64,000 nt of DNA, from assembly GCF_001482385.1 (NCBI RefSeq), contig NZ_CP013611.1, positions 1,488,001 to 1,552,000 on the forward strand, in the 5' to 3' direction. The notes under the pieces are model-generated. The model worked only from the letters and a program-made list of their open reading frames with translations, ran no database searches and had not been told where the DNA came from. Shown in pieces: positions 47,379-58,157 of the stretch. Source of the stretch: Pseudoalteromonas rubra (GTDB taxonomy: Bacteria; Pseudomonadota; Gammaproteobacteria; Enterobacterales; Alteromonadaceae). The translations under genes were made by a program, and so were the position numbers. Position 1 is the first letter of the stretch; each line of letters begins with the position of its first letter.

Positions 47379-49625
47379 TTAGTTTATTACAGAAAGTATT
47401 GGTATTAACCAGGCTGCAATGGGTAAACATCGCTCAAAGTGTGTCTGGTCCAACTGAAATGCGCTTTCATGGCAATTTCTTATTTTATAGTAATCAGGCA
47501 GGATATTGCTCTCACCAATTGTATCTGCCGCAACTAAACCAGGCGCCAACGGACCCTTAAATATTCTTAAGAAAATTTGATCTCTGGCCGCTTCCGCACC
47601 CCAAAAATAGAATGGCCTCACGCTATACTGACGTTCATAGTCTCGCTTTTGATCCTCATGACCATGCTGTCTAGGCAACTTCGGCGATCTTTCCATCCAA
47701 GCATGATTACCGTCTAAAGACGCTATCCAACCAAGCATAATATTACTATTTGGAACATGGCGAATATCAACCCCAGCTTTACGGGCGAGACGATTAAGCT
47801 CACTTTTACCTAACAGTGCTAACTTAGAGAGCTGAATTGCGTTGTAAACAGGCGCAAACTCTTGAGGACTGAATTTCCCATTTTTTAAATGCATGTCCCC
47901 TTTTATTCTTTCAGAAACATCTGGAATTAGAAGTAGCTTCTTATTTAATCCATCCATTTTGAAAGCATTATTAATCACATCATCGGAAGGCGGATTGCTA
48001 ATCCAGCGAAGCATTTTTTCCTGATCGTCATTGAGAATTTCTTTAACGACATGCTTACCAATCCTTTCAGATAACGCGTTAATATCCTTTTTTATCTGAT
48101 TATACTGAGAGTAAATACTTGCCAAACCATTATGGTCTTTAGCTAGGTCTTTTAGAGATTCTGATAATTGGCTCTGTAAATTTTTAAGCTTCTTAGCCGC
48201 ATCACACATGTGAGGAGTAACAGTTCCTATTGGATCGCCCGTATAAATAGGACCGTAACAAGCCAGCCATTCTGTAATTGGCTTAGCACTAACTGTATAA
48301 TTTTTACCATCCGCGATTAGTTTTGCCGTACTGATATTAGCGCTAATGTATGCCTCACCTGCTTTTTCTACTGAATACTTAAAAAACTGTGAATAGGCGG
48401 CATCCAACGCAATTGCTTTTACATCTAACTCATAGCCAAGGGCTAATGCGGTCGTAACCAAAGCAAGTGCCTGTACAGCTTCATTCTTTGACAGTTCTTT
48501 GATACCCAGCGCCTTAGCTGTTTTTTTAAGCTCAGGATTACTGTCCCAGATAGATTTAAGTTCAGATTTTAATCGTGCTAATTCGTCCTCTTTCTTTTTT
48601 AATTCATCAACTATACGTCTTGCATGATCGTCACTCCACAAACACAACCCTTTCCTTTCCTGCTCTTTACGATATTCATCAGCATCCTTACAATTCCTAA
48701 ATGGGTCATCGAAAGAAGGACAAAAAGCAGATGGAGAGAATGGTAAGAGTTCACATACCACATAGTTACCTATGTTCCCCCGGTTAAGTTCTTTTATTTC
48801 TTCTTCAAGTCTTGAGATATTTCTTTGCTGCTCTTCGCGCTCGGCGCCCCCCTTTTCATACGCGGCAATCAGATCATTGTAATATTTTTGCCGCTGCTTC
48901 GAGATATTGATCCAACTCTCTAGTGTCCGTTTTAAAATACCAAGAGGCTTAGCTTGCTCAGCCGCTTCATCTTCAAATGCTTTCATACTTTGAAGGTGTT
49001 TTGAAAACGTTGACTTTTTATATTGAGCTGACACACCATCGTTATCCAGCAATTTCTCTTTAATTGCCTTTATTTGATTGGACGACACATTAAGCACACT
49101 GCTTGCCTGTAAGCTGTAAGGTTGATACTTAGAAATATACATTTCTAGTAATTTATGTCTTATCTCTACAGCAAATGCATCAGAGTCACCCAGATCAAAC
49201 GCATCACCCGCGTAAGAGTTAACATAAGTATGGGCAAACACATCGCTGGCGGCATGGCTTAAATACCCTGAATAAAACGCGCTCCATTCGGAGGAAGATA
49301 TGCCATCTGGCTTTGTCGACAAATAGGTTAACCACTGGTTACTATTCCAACCGGTGCCTGCATGAACAGTGACTTGTCCGCCAATAAAGTCAGGTAAAAC
49401 ATCGGGACCATTTGTACCCAGTAAGTACAAGTTTTGATTTGCCAGAATAGCACTTGCTAAATCTTTATTTACAGCAAAGTCACCATAAGGGGGGATTGAT
49501 ACTTTATGGTCACGTAAGTCATTGATGACCTCTTTACCAACATACATGTGCGTTTTTAGTTCGAAGGCAGCAACCATGTTGCTAACTAACGCAGACAGAA
49601 AAAATAAAAATTTAAAAAACTTCAT
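47379..49625 (-). CDS. Large secreted zinc-dependent phospholipase C-like protein
   Basis: 748 aa. Signal peptide about 1-20 (ends VAAFE). The N-terminal ~200 residues match the zinc-dependent phospholipase C / S1-P1 nuclease fold: LKTHMYVGKEV, the LLGTNGPDVLPD loop, and HAASDVFAHTYVNSY, whose His/Asp/His would bind zinc. The rest is unusual. Two long charged helices look like coiled coil (about 240-295 and 335-370), there is a cysteine-bearing loop (about 297-330), and the C-terminal half matches no family I know. The gene is visibly richer in A and T than its neighbours. No ribosome site of strength; upstream is A/T-rich. Possibly a secreted enzyme or toxin acquired by transfer (inference). 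Confidence 0.75.
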   Translation of the reverse strand: MKFFKFLFFLSALVSNMVAAFELKTHMYVGKEVINDLRDHKVSIPPYGDFAVNKDLASAILANQNLYLLGTNGPDVLPDFIGGQVTVHAGTGWNSNQWLTYLSTKPDGISSSEWSAFYSGYLSHAASDVFAHTYVNSYAGDAFDLGDSDAFAVEIRHKLLEMYISKYQPYSLQASSVLNVSSNQIKAIKEKLLDNDGVSAQYKKSTFSKHLQSMKAFEDEAAEQAKPLGILKRTLESWINISKQRQKYYNDLIAAYEKGGAEREEQQRNISRLEEEIKELNRGNIGNYVVCELLPFSPSAFCPSFDDPFRNCKDADEYRKEQERKGLCLWSDDHARRIVDELKKKEDELARLKSELKSIWDSNPELKKTAKALGIKELSKNEAVQALALVTTALALGYELDVKAIALDAAYSQFFKYSVEKAGEAYISANISTAKLIADGKNYTVSAKPITEWLACYGPIYTGDPIGTVTPHMCDAAKKLKNLQSQLSESLKDLAKDHNGLASIYSQYNQIKKDINALSERIGKHVVKEILNDDQEKMLRWISNPPSDDVINNAFKMDGLNKKLLLIPDVSERIKGDMHLKNGKFSPQEFAPVYNAIQLSKLALLGKSELNRLARKAGVDIRHVPNSNIMLGWIASLDGNHAWMERSPKLPRQHGHEDQKRDYERQYSVRPFYFWGAEAARDQIFLRIFKGPLAPGLVAADTIGESNILPDYYKIRNCHESAFQLDQTHFERCLPIAAWLIPILSVIN

Positions 49626-50519
49626 AATTATTTTATATAATTACTTCTTAATAATGAGAAGCAACTCCTTTTTCGTTAAATTCGAGCGCATTATCCATTT
49701 ATCGCGCGAGTTCTCAATTACTATTTCCACATTTAATAATTTAACAAAGTTAAAGGCAGGAATTATTAACAGAAAATCACAATCAAAATAAAAACAGAAA
49801 AAAATTAAAAATATATCTTTTATTTATAATTTAAATATAACAAAGGTAAGACCACTGTTTCACTCTCCCAATGGGCACTACCTACAAGATTAAATTGCTC
49901 ACAGCATATCTATCGACATAAGTAAATGTGTTACTCAGAAATATACCTGGAAGTAACTGGTTCTTCAGCACTGAATATAAGTCCCAAGCCTGCGAGGCCT
50001 GTCGTGAGCGTAGTTTGAATAATGGATTAGCGGTTATCTGTGGCTCAGACACCTACATAGATTAACGAGGAGCACTCCGGAAATGACAGTATCAGTTAAC
50101 CAGTATGACTAAACTACAGCAGCCTAATTATCGCCCTTTTGTACCAATGGTTTGGTTACACTCTCGCGCTGACTTCATCTCTCACCACAGGTCTTTGTCC
50201 AGTGCTGTACAGCCAGCCCAGCGTAAACTCTCCACCCTAAGCGCAAGATTGAAAACGCTCGATTACCTTCATTGTAAGTTGATCCATAGCCATGGCTTTT
50301 CTCATAACTGTGAATGGCCGCCTTGACTACGAGCACAGGCATGAGAGGTGCCAAAAATATTCCCAATACCCGTGTAAATTTTTTCAGCAAAATGACTCTT
50401 AGATTGTTTAGCACCTCCCAGGATGGGTACTGTCACATATCCTGACACGCAATCACTCTAGATGATAAAAAGACTGTCAGCCATCATGTGAACCGTTATC
50501 CAGATCTTTCACCAGGCAC
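49626..50519. other. About 0.9 kb A/T-rich region without a supported gene
   Basis: The first ~230 bases (to about 49860) are extremely A/T-rich and contain the promoter side of the phospholipase-like gene. The remainder has two overlapping small frames on opposite strands (50105-50326 forward, 50175-50414 reverse) that lack ribosome sites and family resemblance. No terminal inverted repeats of an insertion sequence were seen. It may be decayed DNA at the edge of an acquired island. Confidence 0.4.
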
Positions 50520-50556
50520 AAAAAAGCCGCTTAAGTTTCCTTAAACGGCTTTTTCA
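50520..50556 (-). terminator. Terminator of the transketolase gene
   Basis: AAAAAGCCGCTTAAG (50522-50536), loop TTTC, CTTAAACGGCTTTTT (50541-50555), one mismatch. The leftward reading ends in a T-run. It lies 17 bases beyond the tkt stop. Confidence 0.9.
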
Positions 50557-50572
50557 ATATTAGCGTTTGAGC

Positions 50573-52567
50573 TTAATTGAACAAGGCATTCGCCTTAGCA
50601 ACCACATTCTCAACCGTAAAGCCAAAGTGCTTGAACAGCTCAGCCGCAGGCGCTGACTCACCAAAAGTGCTCATGCCTACTACTGCGCCATTCAGGCCTA
50701 CATACTTATACCAGTAGTCTTCTATACCTGCTTCAATCGCAACACGACGTGTCACGGCAGCTGGCAATACTGACTCTTTGTACTCAGCAGATTGTGCATC
50801 GAACGCATCGGTAGATGGCATAGATACAACACGTACACGCTTACCACTGTCGCGAAGCTGTGCAGCCGCTTCTACAGCCAGCTGAACTTCTGAACCAGTT
50901 GCAATCAGAATAAGCTCTGGCTCACCATCACAACTCAGTACATAGCCACCTTGCTTAATGGCTGCTACCTGCTCGTCGCTACGCGCCTGTTGCTCAAGCC
51001 CCTGACGGGTAAATACCAGTGACGTAGGACCATCCTTACGTTCAATAGCTTGCTGCCAGGCAACCGCAGATTCAACCTGGTCACACGGACGCCAGTTAAT
51101 CAGGTTTGGAGTCATACGCATGCTCGCAAGCTGCTCGACCGGCTGGTGTGTAGGGCCATCTTCGCCAAGACCGATTGAATCATGGGTGTAAACGAAAATG
51201 CTCGGTTGTTTCATCAATGCAGCCATACGAACTGCGTTACGCGCATATTCCATAAACATCAGGAAGGTCGCACCATAAGGAATGAAGCCTTTGTGCAGTG
51301 CAATACCATTCATGATGGCTGACATGCCGAATTCACGTACACCATAGAAGATGTAGTTGCCTGACGCATCGTCAGCGGTTAGACCTTTAGAGCCTTCCCA
51401 TAACGTCAGGTTTGAACCCGCCAGGTCCGCAGAACCACCCATAAATTCAGGTAGCAATGGACCAAACGCATTCAATGCATTTTGTGACGCTTTACGAGTT
51501 GCCGGATTGGCTGGATTAGCCTGTAACTGTGCAATGTACTCTGCACTTTTCTGTGCCCAGTCTACAGGTAACTCACCTTTGGTGCGACGTTCAAACTCTG
51601 CCGCCAGCTCAGGGTAATGCATCTGGTACTCAGTGAATTTAACCAGCCATTCGCTCTGAATTTGTTGACCGTGCGCCGCAGCATCCCACTTTGCGTAAAC
51701 AGACTCAGGAATGTCAAACGCTTCGTGCTCCCAGCCCAGGAATTCGCGAGCCGCTTTAATCTCGTCATCCCCCAGAGGTGCACCGTGACAATCATGGCTA
51801 CCCGACTTGTTTGGTGAGCCGTAACCAATGACTGTCTTGCAGCAGATCAGGGTTGGCTTATCTGATTCAGCGCGCGCCGCTTCAATAGCAGCCGTGATCG
51901 CCTCACTGTCATGACCGTCTACATCTGCAATCACATGCCAGCCATATGCTTCGAAACGCTTTGGTGTATCGTCGCTAAACCAGCCTTCCACTTCACCGTC
52001 AATAGAGATGCCGTTGTCATCCCAAAATGCGATGAGCTTGCCCAGGCCCAGAGTACCAGCCAAAGAACACGCCTCGTGCGAAATACCTTCCATCAAACAG
52101 CCATCGCCCAAAAAGGCATACGTGTAGTGATTCACGATGTCGTATTCATCACGGTTAAACTGTGCTGCCAGTGCTTTTTCGGCAATCGCCATACCTACCG
52201 CATTGGTGATACCCTGGCCCAGTGGTCCAGTCGTGGTTTCGATACCTGGAGCATAACCATACTCAGGGTGGCCTGGAGTTTTGGAATGCATTTGGCGGAA
52301 GTTTTTCAGTTCATCGATCGACAGATCATAACCAGACAAATGCAACAGAGAATAAATGAGCATGGAGCCATGGCCATTTGATAATACAAAGCGGTCACGA
52401 TCGACCCAATCTGGGTTATTTGGGTTGTGCTTTAAATAATCGCGCCACAATACCTCTGCGATATCGGCCATACCCATAGGGGCACCCGGGTGACCGGATT
52501 TGGCCTTTTGAACTGCGTCCATGGACAGAACGCGTATGGCATTTGCAAGTTCTTTGCGAGATGGCAT
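50573..52567 (-). CDS. tkt: Transketolase
   Basis: 664 aa from [15 protein letters not shown] (52567, after AGGAGA); an in-frame start 36 codons further up has no family support. Thiamine-diphosphate motif [14 protein letters not shown]-terminal [24 protein letters not shown], and the C-terminal pyrimidine-domain [16 protein letters not shown] are all present. It exchanges two-carbon units in the pentose phosphate pathway using ThDP and Mg. Divergent from metK across 361 bases, an arrangement also seen in related genera. Confidence 0.95.
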   Translation of the reverse strand: MPSRKELANAIRVLSMDAVQKAKSGHPGAPMGMADIAEVLWRDYLKHNPNNPDWVDRDRFVLSNGHGSMLIYSLLHLSGYDLSIDELKNFRQMHSKTPGHPEYGYAPGIETTTGPLGQGITNAVGMAIAEKALAAQFNRDEYDIVNHYTYAFLGDGCLMEGISHEACSLAGTLGLGKLIAFWDDNGISIDGEVEGWFSDDTPKRFEAYGWHVIADVDGHDSEAITAAIEAARAESDKPTLICCKTVIGYGSPNKSGSHDCHGAPLGDDEIKAAREFLGWEHEAFDIPESVYAKWDAAAHGQQIQSEWLVKFTEYQMHYPELAAEFERRTKGELPVDWAQKSAEYIAQLQANPANPATRKASQNALNAFGPLLPEFMGGSADLAGSNLTLWEGSKGLTADDASGNYIFYGVREFGMSAIMNGIALHKGFIPYGATFLMFMEYARNAVRMAALMKQPSIFVYTHDSIGLGEDGPTHQPVEQLASMRMTPNLINWRPCDQVESAVAWQQAIERKDGPTSLVFTRQGLEQQARSDEQVAAIKQGGYVLSCDGEPELILIATGSEVQLAVEAAAQLRDSGKRVRVVSMPSTDAFDAQSAEYKESVLPAAVTRRVAIEAGIEDYWYKYVGLNGAVVGMSTFGESAPAAELFKHFGFTVENVVAKANALFN

Positions 52568-52811
52568 GAAGTCTCCTACTTTTTTTGTCATTTGAGTGGC
52601 AAATCTGTACCTAATATACCCGTGTGGCGACGTTGTCACGTTTACCTTAATATGTGGCAATTCAATGCATGACACGCCGAAATGCAGGTAACTCGATTAG
52701 AAAATTGGTCCCCATTCTTACCTATTAGGGTAACCACTGCAATTAAAAATCAATGAAATCTTAGCGTCATTGGGGACTTTTTTACTGCGTTTTTCGCAAA
52801 GGTTTAAAATT

Positions 52812-52827
52812 AGACGTCTAGGCGTAA
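52812..52827 (+). promoter_or_regulatory. MetJ operator (met box) upstream of metK
   Basis: AGACGTCT (52812-52819) is a perfect match to the met box consensus. The next eight bases, AGGCGTAA (52820-52827), match it at five of eight positions, giving the tandem arrangement to which MetJ dimers bind cooperatively with S-adenosylmethionine. It lies about 100 bases before the metK start, so metK is likely repressed when SAM is plentiful. metK regulation by MetJ is known in enterobacteria; here it is inferred from the site. Confidence 0.7.
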
Positions 52828-52928
52828 AAAAGCTATGCAGCCGAGCGGGTTTTCGATAATATGTCGCTCTGATTTTTTCGCGCTATTCCTGTTGTTTGTG
52901 AAGCGCAATATTTGTGAGCATAAATACA

Positions 52929-54080
52929 ATGGCAAAACATTTATTTACTTCTGAATCTGTTTCTGAGGGTCATCCGGATAAAATCGCCGATCAGATCTCT
53001 GATGCGGTACTAGATGCTATCCTTGAGCAAGATCCAAAAGCACGTGTTGCGTGTGAAACTTACGTAAAAACCGGCATGGTGATGGTCGGTGGTGAAATCA
53101 CCACTAGCGCCTGGGTTGATATTGAAGAATTAACGCGTAAAACGGTACGCGAAATTGGCTACACTCATTCAGATATGGGTTTTGACGCCGACTCGTGTGC
53201 AATTCTGAACACCATTGGTAAACAATCACCAGACATCAACCAGGGTGTTGACCGTACTCGTCCTGAAGAGCAAGGTGCGGGTGACCAGGGTCTAATGTTT
53301 GGTTATGCCTGTAACGAAACTGACGTATTAATGCCGGCACCAATCACTTACTCACACCGTCTGGTTCAACGTCAGGCACAGGTGCGTAAAGATGGTACTC
53401 TGCCTTGGTTGCGTCCAGACGCTAAATCACAGGTAACATTTGCCTATGAAAACGGCAAAGCAGTGGGCATTGACGCGGTTGTTCTGTCAACGCAGCACTG
53501 TGATTCAGTTTCTCAGGATGATCTGGTTGAAGCGGTGATGGAAACCATCATCAAGCCAGTACTACCCGCTGAGCTTATCACTGAAGCAACTAAGTTCTTC
53601 ATCAACCCAACTGGCCGTTTCGTTATCGGTGGTCCAATGGGTGACTGTGGTCTGACTGGTCGTAAAATCATCGTAGATACATACGGTGGTATGGCACGTC
53701 ACGGTGGTGGTGCATTCTCAGGTAAAGATCCATCAAAAGTTGACCGTTCAGCCGCTTACGCAGCACGTTATGTTGCTAAGAACATTGTCGCAGCAGGCCT
53801 TGCGGACAAATGTGAAATCCAGGTGTCTTACGCAATTGGTGTTGCTGAGCCAACGTCTATCAGTGTTGAAACCTTCGGCACAGGTAAACTAGAAGAAGCA
53901 CGTCTGATCGAATTGATCCGCGATCACTTCGACCTGCGCCCTTATGGCCTGATCACTATGCTGGACCTTGAACGTCCAATCTATCAGCCAACTGCGGCAT
54001 ACGGTCACTTCGGCCGTAATGAATTCCCGTGGGAAGCAACAGACAAAGCAGAAGCGCTTAAAGCAGCTGCTGGTCTATAA
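52929..54080 (+). CDS. metK: S-adenosylmethionine synthetase
   Basis: 383 aa from [20 protein letters not shown] (52929), matching the E. coli start and 384-aa length. A GTG 15 bases upstream (52914) is in frame but not favoured by homology. ATP-site GHPDKIADQ and the signatures [11 protein letters not shown] and [19 protein letters not shown] are intact. It makes SAM from methionine and ATP, the methyl donor used by PigF and RsmA in this window. A strong terminator follows. Confidence 0.96.
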   Translation: MAKHLFTSESVSEGHPDKIADQISDAVLDAILEQDPKARVACETYVKTGMVMVGGEITTSAWVDIEELTRKTVREIGYTHSDMGFDADSCAILNTIGKQSPDINQGVDRTRPEEQGAGDQGLMFGYACNETDVLMPAPITYSHRLVQRQAQVRKDGTLPWLRPDAKSQVTFAYENGKAVGIDAVVLSTQHCDSVSQDDLVEAVMETIIKPVLPAELITEATKFFINPTGRFVIGGPMGDCGLTGRKIIVDTYGGMARHGGGAFSGKDPSKVDRSAAYAARYVAKNIVAAGLADKCEIQVSYAIGVAEPTSISVETFGTGKLEEARLIELIRDHFDLRPYGLITMLDLERPIYQPTAAYGHFGRNEFPWEATDKAEALKAAAGL

Positions 54081-54102
54081 TTGTAAACTCAGATTTACAG
54101 AT

Positions 54103-54128
54103 AAGGCGCCTTAGGGCGCCTTTTGTTT
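54103..54128 (+). terminator. Terminator after metK
   Basis: AAGGCGCC (54103-54110), loop TTAG, GGCGCCTT (54115-54122), then TTGTTTTG. Strong GC-rich stem with a T-rich tail; may also act for the convergent HDOD gene. Confidence 0.9.
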
Positions 54129-54143
54129 TGCAATTCGAAATAA

Positions 54144-54995
54144 TTAATTCCCAGAAATCAGAAACTCTTCAATATCTTCTTTAATATCCACATAATCATC
54201 ATCATGAATATTTAAGACAATCATTATTTTATCTTTAAATGCATGCCAGTCGGCACAATTGCGAAAATACTTACCTTCGAACGCGAGGTTTTCTGCCAGT
54301 TTAAGAATAGCAAAGGCCTGTTGTTCGCTCTCATCACGCGCTTCTTCCAGGTACTGCGGATCATGATGGCGTAAGATAATCTGACACATGGATTTGGGAA
54401 TATTCCAGGAGCTCGCAAGATAGTAACCCACCACTGCGTGATTGGTCGGATACAGCTCCTCCTCATAGTGCGCCAGAGTATATTCGGGCCGCTGAATGGC
54501 GCGTGTCATAACCTCTTTGTAGTTGTCATAACGCATCGCCATGGCCGGTATTCCGGCATCATGAAACAAACCTAGCAACTGCAAGTTCTCAATAGGGACG
54601 TTCGCGCGCACCCGTTTACCAATTAGCATGGCTATCTGAGAAATATCAATGGCATTGTCCCAGAAGCGCTCTAAGGAAATACAGCAAAGACTCTGATCGA
54701 ACGCTTCTTTCAATAAGTACCCGGTAACAATCTGTGTGATGCTATTGAGCCCCAGAAACATCACCGCCTGTTTAATGTCAGACACCGTCCTGGACATCCC
54801 ATAGGCCGGAGAATTAATCACTTTTAGCACCGCGGCCGATGTTGCGACATCTTGTGAAATGATGTCCGCAACGCGATTTAACTCAGGCTCTTCACTATTG
54901 AGTTCATTCTGAATGTGTTCCAGAACCTCAGGCTTTGCAGGCAGATTAAAACCGGAGCGTAACTCCGCCAGCGTTTTTTCATCGATATTAAGCAT
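54144..54995 (-). CDS. HDOD-domain signalling protein
   Basis: 283 aa from MLNIDEKTLAELRSG (54995); an ATG four codons earlier (55007) is also possible. The HDOD domain spans about 15-215: VADIISQDVATSAAVLKVIN, SPAYGMSRTVSDIKQAVMFLG and a degenerate HD (LLGLFHDAGIPAMAM). HDOD proteins are regulatory, often tied to c-di-GMP or stress signalling, and usually lack phosphohydrolase activity. It sits near the START-domain gene on the same strand with a 56-base gap. Confidence 0.88.
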   Translation of the reverse strand: MLNIDEKTLAELRSGFNLPAKPEVLEHIQNELNSEEPELNRVADIISQDVATSAAVLKVINSPAYGMSRTVSDIKQAVMFLGLNSITQIVTGYLLKEAFDQSLCCISLERFWDNAIDISQIAMLIGKRVRANVPIENLQLLGLFHDAGIPAMAMRYDNYKEVMTRAIQRPEYTLAHYEEELYPTNHAVVGYYLASSWNIPKSMCQIILRHHDPQYLEEARDESEQQAFAILKLAENLAFEGKYFRNCADWHAFKDKIMIVLNIHDDDYVDIKEDIEEFLISGN

Positions 54996-55051
54996 AACAG
55001 CAAACAAGTCAGGCTAGTTTGATTTTAGTGTAGACGATGATTGAGTGATGA

Positions 55052-55738
55052 TCATTCGAACGGGCAGGTATTTGCAGGCGTAATGGCCCAGCTCTCTGCG
55101 TTGTGTATCGGCCCCGGTAACAAAGCATGCAGTGCGTTAAACGACATGCGTGTATTGCGCAGCGCCACTTTGTCGACAAACCACTGCGGCGCATCGCCCT
55201 GAATATCTGCCGAGATCTGGTAGTCTATCGCAACGGCATTGTCTCGTTCCGTCAGAACCCATTGCACTATGACAGGTTCAATGCGGGTCACTCCCGGCTC
55301 AGGCGGGTACTCATCGACTGAACGTATCTTGAGCACATAACTGGCAGAGGACTTTTGCAATAAACAAGCATGCGTCACCATATCCCGCTTGCGCAGTGGC
55401 CAGGGCAAATCAAAGTGGGTCAAAACCAGCGTCTGATTTGGCGCAGGACGAGACAAAATTGTGACCGCGCTGACGTACTTAACCCATTCAGAAACGCGGG
55501 TGGTATCGTGGAGCAGGTTGATCACCGATTTTGCACTGACGCCCGACCATTTTCCGGTGACACGGATCCTCAAAGGGTGATCGGGTGGCTTCTGATAGTT
55601 GATAGAAAACAAAGAGGAGTGATACCAGGGTTGCCAGTGTGCCTGGCGCTGTGCACTGTGGCCAGAAGCCGCAAAGCAGACCAGCCACAGCAGCATGCCG
55701 TGACATGCCAGGCGAAGTGTATTACCAGTAGGGTTCAC
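55052..55738 (-). CDS. Exported START-domain (lipid-binding) protein
   Basis: 228 aa. A signal peptide (about 10-29, ends ASGHSAQ) precedes one START/SRPBCC domain: WSGVSAKSVINLLHDTTRVSEWVKYVS, FDLPWPLRKRDMV and YQISADIQGDAPQWFVDKVALRN fit the helix-grip fold that holds lipids. Probably periplasmic; ligand unknown. Its first 17 bases overlap the end of the ygiF gene, so the two are cotranscribed. Confidence 0.85.
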   Translation of the reverse strand: MNPTGNTLRLACHGMLLWLVCFAASGHSAQRQAHWQPWYHSSLFSINYQKPPDHPLRIRVTGKWSGVSAKSVINLLHDTTRVSEWVKYVSAVTILSRPAPNQTLVLTHFDLPWPLRKRDMVTHACLLQKSSASYVLKIRSVDEYPPEPGVTRIEPVIVQWVLTERDNAVAIDYQISADIQGDAPQWFVDKVALRNTRMSFNALHALLPGPIHNAESWAITPANTCPFE

Positions 55739-57239
55739 TGTTTAATGAAGCCTGACGGCTTTGCTCCATCGCACTGACCAGAAAATCGGCCTTTTGTTGC
55801 AGCCACACCAGAATATCCTGCAATGCCTCATTGGGCTGGCCTTCACACAACTTGCGAAGATAAAACAGCGTTTCTAACTCATAAATACCATAGACAATAT
55901 CAACCCACGGGGCTCTGAACGCCTGACGGGTTTCTTTGTCGTATAATTTCCCCAGGCAGTGACCACTTAACAGCATGTTTTCCAGCGGCTGACGGCATTC
56001 CAGGTACTCTTTCACTGTCATTGTCCGATCAGCCGGATAAAGCGTCGTTAACTTGTTCCAGTCATGGTCGTAGGCGCGCTTGGCCAATGTCTCGACCGGA
56101 CTTTGCGCAGCCGTGATAGCGTTCTGGTCCCAGTTTTTACGCCACGATTTATCCAGCAACCAGCGAGTCAGTGCCAGGATCAAACGATTGTACCGGGAAC
56201 AGTGGAACAGATCTTCTATGTCTGTTACGGTTGGCTGTACATCTTTCATATCGGCAATGACCTGAGCCAACTCAGGGGCATTGGAGATCCGCTTGTAATA
56301 GGCATGTCGCTTTGAAGTATAAGTTTTAAGGTGAATGGCATTTTCCACCCAACCGAGCTCTGACAATAGCCACTTCAGTTCTTTGCGCAACGATTCTGTT
56401 GATGACTTATCAACAAATTCCTCAAACAACCAGAATGCATGGCGGATCAGACTGACGCCATCAATGACACGCTTCAGCGTTTTGAGACTCGGCGCATCCA
56501 GATAGCACTGCTCGTGCTTCTGAACAAACTGAATACCATGGTTTAGGGTTGCGACCAGCGCTTGCTCTTGTGAGCAGCCTCGAGGCAGCTTAATCACCCC
56601 CAGGGTTTTATTTGCCTTGAGCGGTTTATCATCGGCGATACGGTAGCCTCTTGCCGCCTTGGAGTATAATCCGAGTCTGAGCCCAATATGCTGTAACAAA
56701 TGATCGGCCAGCAGAAATAAATCATCTCTGTCGCCGTCAATCAATTCAATTTCGAGCTCAGAGATAGGCTCAACAGCGCCCTGTGCACTGATCTCGCCTT
56801 TGTCCAGTACCACCTCAATCTCACTACCAGCTTCAGTTTCAATCAGCCAGGTACGGCGAATAAAGTTGGTACTAAAGATCGGAAACAAATTGCTGGCGAT
56901 TGACTCCAGCTGCACACCCATAGGCCAAATGTTGCTGTCAAAAGCATGAATATCAGGTCGACTGCCCTGAATGGGTAGATTGTATTCTGGACGCTGATGC
57001 AACCCACCAACCACTTCTCCCGCAAGCTTAATCGTCTGCTCGCAGTCGTCATCGTTGCAGCGAGTGCGTAAACCTATGTCTAATGCACGTAACTCCCGGC
57101 TGGGGGTATCGAAGTAGGCATTTTTCAGATTTTTAGCGGGCTTGTTGCTGACTTTTTTAGCAAACTGGGTAATAAGGGCTGGGATCAGCGGAACTTCATT
57201 GTCTGAAACCAAAAATTTCAGTTCTATCTCAGTGTCCAT
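55722..57239 (-). CDS. ygiF: CYTH-CHAD inorganic triphosphatase (YgiF type)
   Basis: 505 aa. The CYTH tunnel domain (about 1-205) begins with ExExK as EIELK (4-8) and carries the alternating charged strands that bind triphosphate and metal. The CHAD domain (about 215-500) has the conserved basic helices (VHQxRV-like positions, here FVQKHEQCY and KTLKRVIDGVSLIRHAFW). E. coli YgiF hydrolyses inorganic triphosphate. As in E. coli, it is divergent from the ygiM-like gene. Confidence 0.9.
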   Translation of the reverse strand: MDTEIELKFLVSDNEVPLIPALITQFAKKVSNKPAKNLKNAYFDTPSRELRALDIGLRTRCNDDDCEQTIKLAGEVVGGLHQRPEYNLPIQGSRPDIHAFDSNIWPMGVQLESIASNLFPIFSTNFIRRTWLIETEAGSEIEVVLDKGEISAQGAVEPISELEIELIDGDRDDLFLLADHLLQHIGLRLGLYSKAARGYRIADDKPLKANKTLGVIKLPRGCSQEQALVATLNHGIQFVQKHEQCYLDAPSLKTLKRVIDGVSLIRHAFWLFEEFVDKSSTESLRKELKWLLSELGWVENAIHLKTYTSKRHAYYKRISNAPELAQVIADMKDVQPTVTDIEDLFHCSRYNRLILALTRWLLDKSWRKNWDQNAITAAQSPVETLAKRAYDHDWNKLTTLYPADRTMTVKEYLECRQPLENMLLSGHCLGKLYDKETRQAFRAPWVDIVYGIYELETLFYLRKLCEGQPNEALQDILVWLQQKADFLVSAMEQSRQASLNSEPYW

Positions 57240-57526
57240 CAGGGGTGTGATTTACCTATGTAATATTCGAACCTTCAAAATATACAAAGGGTCCGCACTT
57301 TGCAAACCTTTTAGTAATTATTAGCGCATTATCACCACCAATCCCAACCGGTTTCGTCAATTACAGGTGTAAACCTGTACATCTATCTTCACCGTAAACA
57401 CCCTCATAAGGGACCTAAAAACCAACGGCTCACTATTTTCCTGCAATACCTGCCCCTTGCCTTTGCGCCGGGAAATCCCTACTATTTTGTTAACTTTATA
57501 ACGATATCAATATTTAAGGCCTGCAA

Positions 57527-58150
57527 ATGCTGAAAAATATCGCTTTGCCGCTGCTGCTGTCTGTGCTCTCATTGAGCGCAATGGCGGAGCAAACCGAGCT
57601 GCAAAATGACCCCACAGAGGCGCAGTCAGCAACTGACAATAATGGCTATATTGTCGACGATTTATACTTATTCATGCACACCGGACCGGGCAAGAATTAT
57701 CGCATTTTGGGCTCTGTTGAAGCGGGAAGCCCAATCACCATCCTCAATGCAGAGCAAGACAACTTCATTCAGATCAGGGATGACAAAGCACGCGAAGGGT
57801 GGGTAGAAAGCCAATTCGTTACATCCGAGCCGGGGTTGCGCCAACGACTCGACAGTGCCAACCTGGCACTCAGCGATAGCAGCAATGAACTCAATACATT
57901 ACAAAGCCAAATCCCACAACTGGAGCAAGCTAATCTGCAGCTACAACAAGATAATGAGGCGCTGAAAAACAACATCGCTGAATTAGAGCAGGCACTTGAA
58001 GCTCAGGTAGAGGCAAGTAAAAACAAAGCACAAACAGAACAACATATGCTATTGAGCTATGGTGGCGGTATTGCCATTGCGGGCATTCTGATTGGCGTGA
58101 TATTAACCCTGGTATTGTCGCGACGTAAGCGCTACGACGGCTGGGCGTAA
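57527..58150 (+). CDS. YgiM-like SH3-domain membrane protein (TIGR04211 type)
   Basis: 207 aa. Signal peptide about 1-20 (ends SAMAEQ). A bacterial SH3 domain follows (about 35-100), with YLFMHTGPGKNYRILGSVEAG and GWVESQF. A coiled coil (about 105-165, repeated LEQANLQLQQDNEALKNNIA heptads) and a C-terminal membrane helix (about 178-198) with basic residues after it complete the family layout. Function unknown; conserved next to ygiF, divergently. Confidence 0.9.
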   Translation: MLKNIALPLLLSVLSLSAMAEQTELQNDPTEAQSATDNNGYIVDDLYLFMHTGPGKNYRILGSVEAGSPITILNAEQDNFIQIRDDKAREGWVESQFVTSEPGLRQRLDSANLALSDSSNELNTLQSQIPQLEQANLQLQQDNEALKNNIAELEQALEAQVEASKNKAQTEQHMLLSYGGGIAIAGILIGVILTLVLSRRKRYDGWA

Positions 58151-58157
58151 TACTGTA

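Noticed and set aside
50105..50414. Two small overlapping ORFs on opposite strands upstream of the transketolase terminator
   Set aside because: Neither has a ribosome site or family resemblance. The reverse one has a hydrophobic segment, but that alone is not enough in such DNA.
52568..52675. 36-residue N-terminal extension of transketolase
   Set aside because: AGGAGA is placed for the start at 52567 and the extension has no family counterpart.
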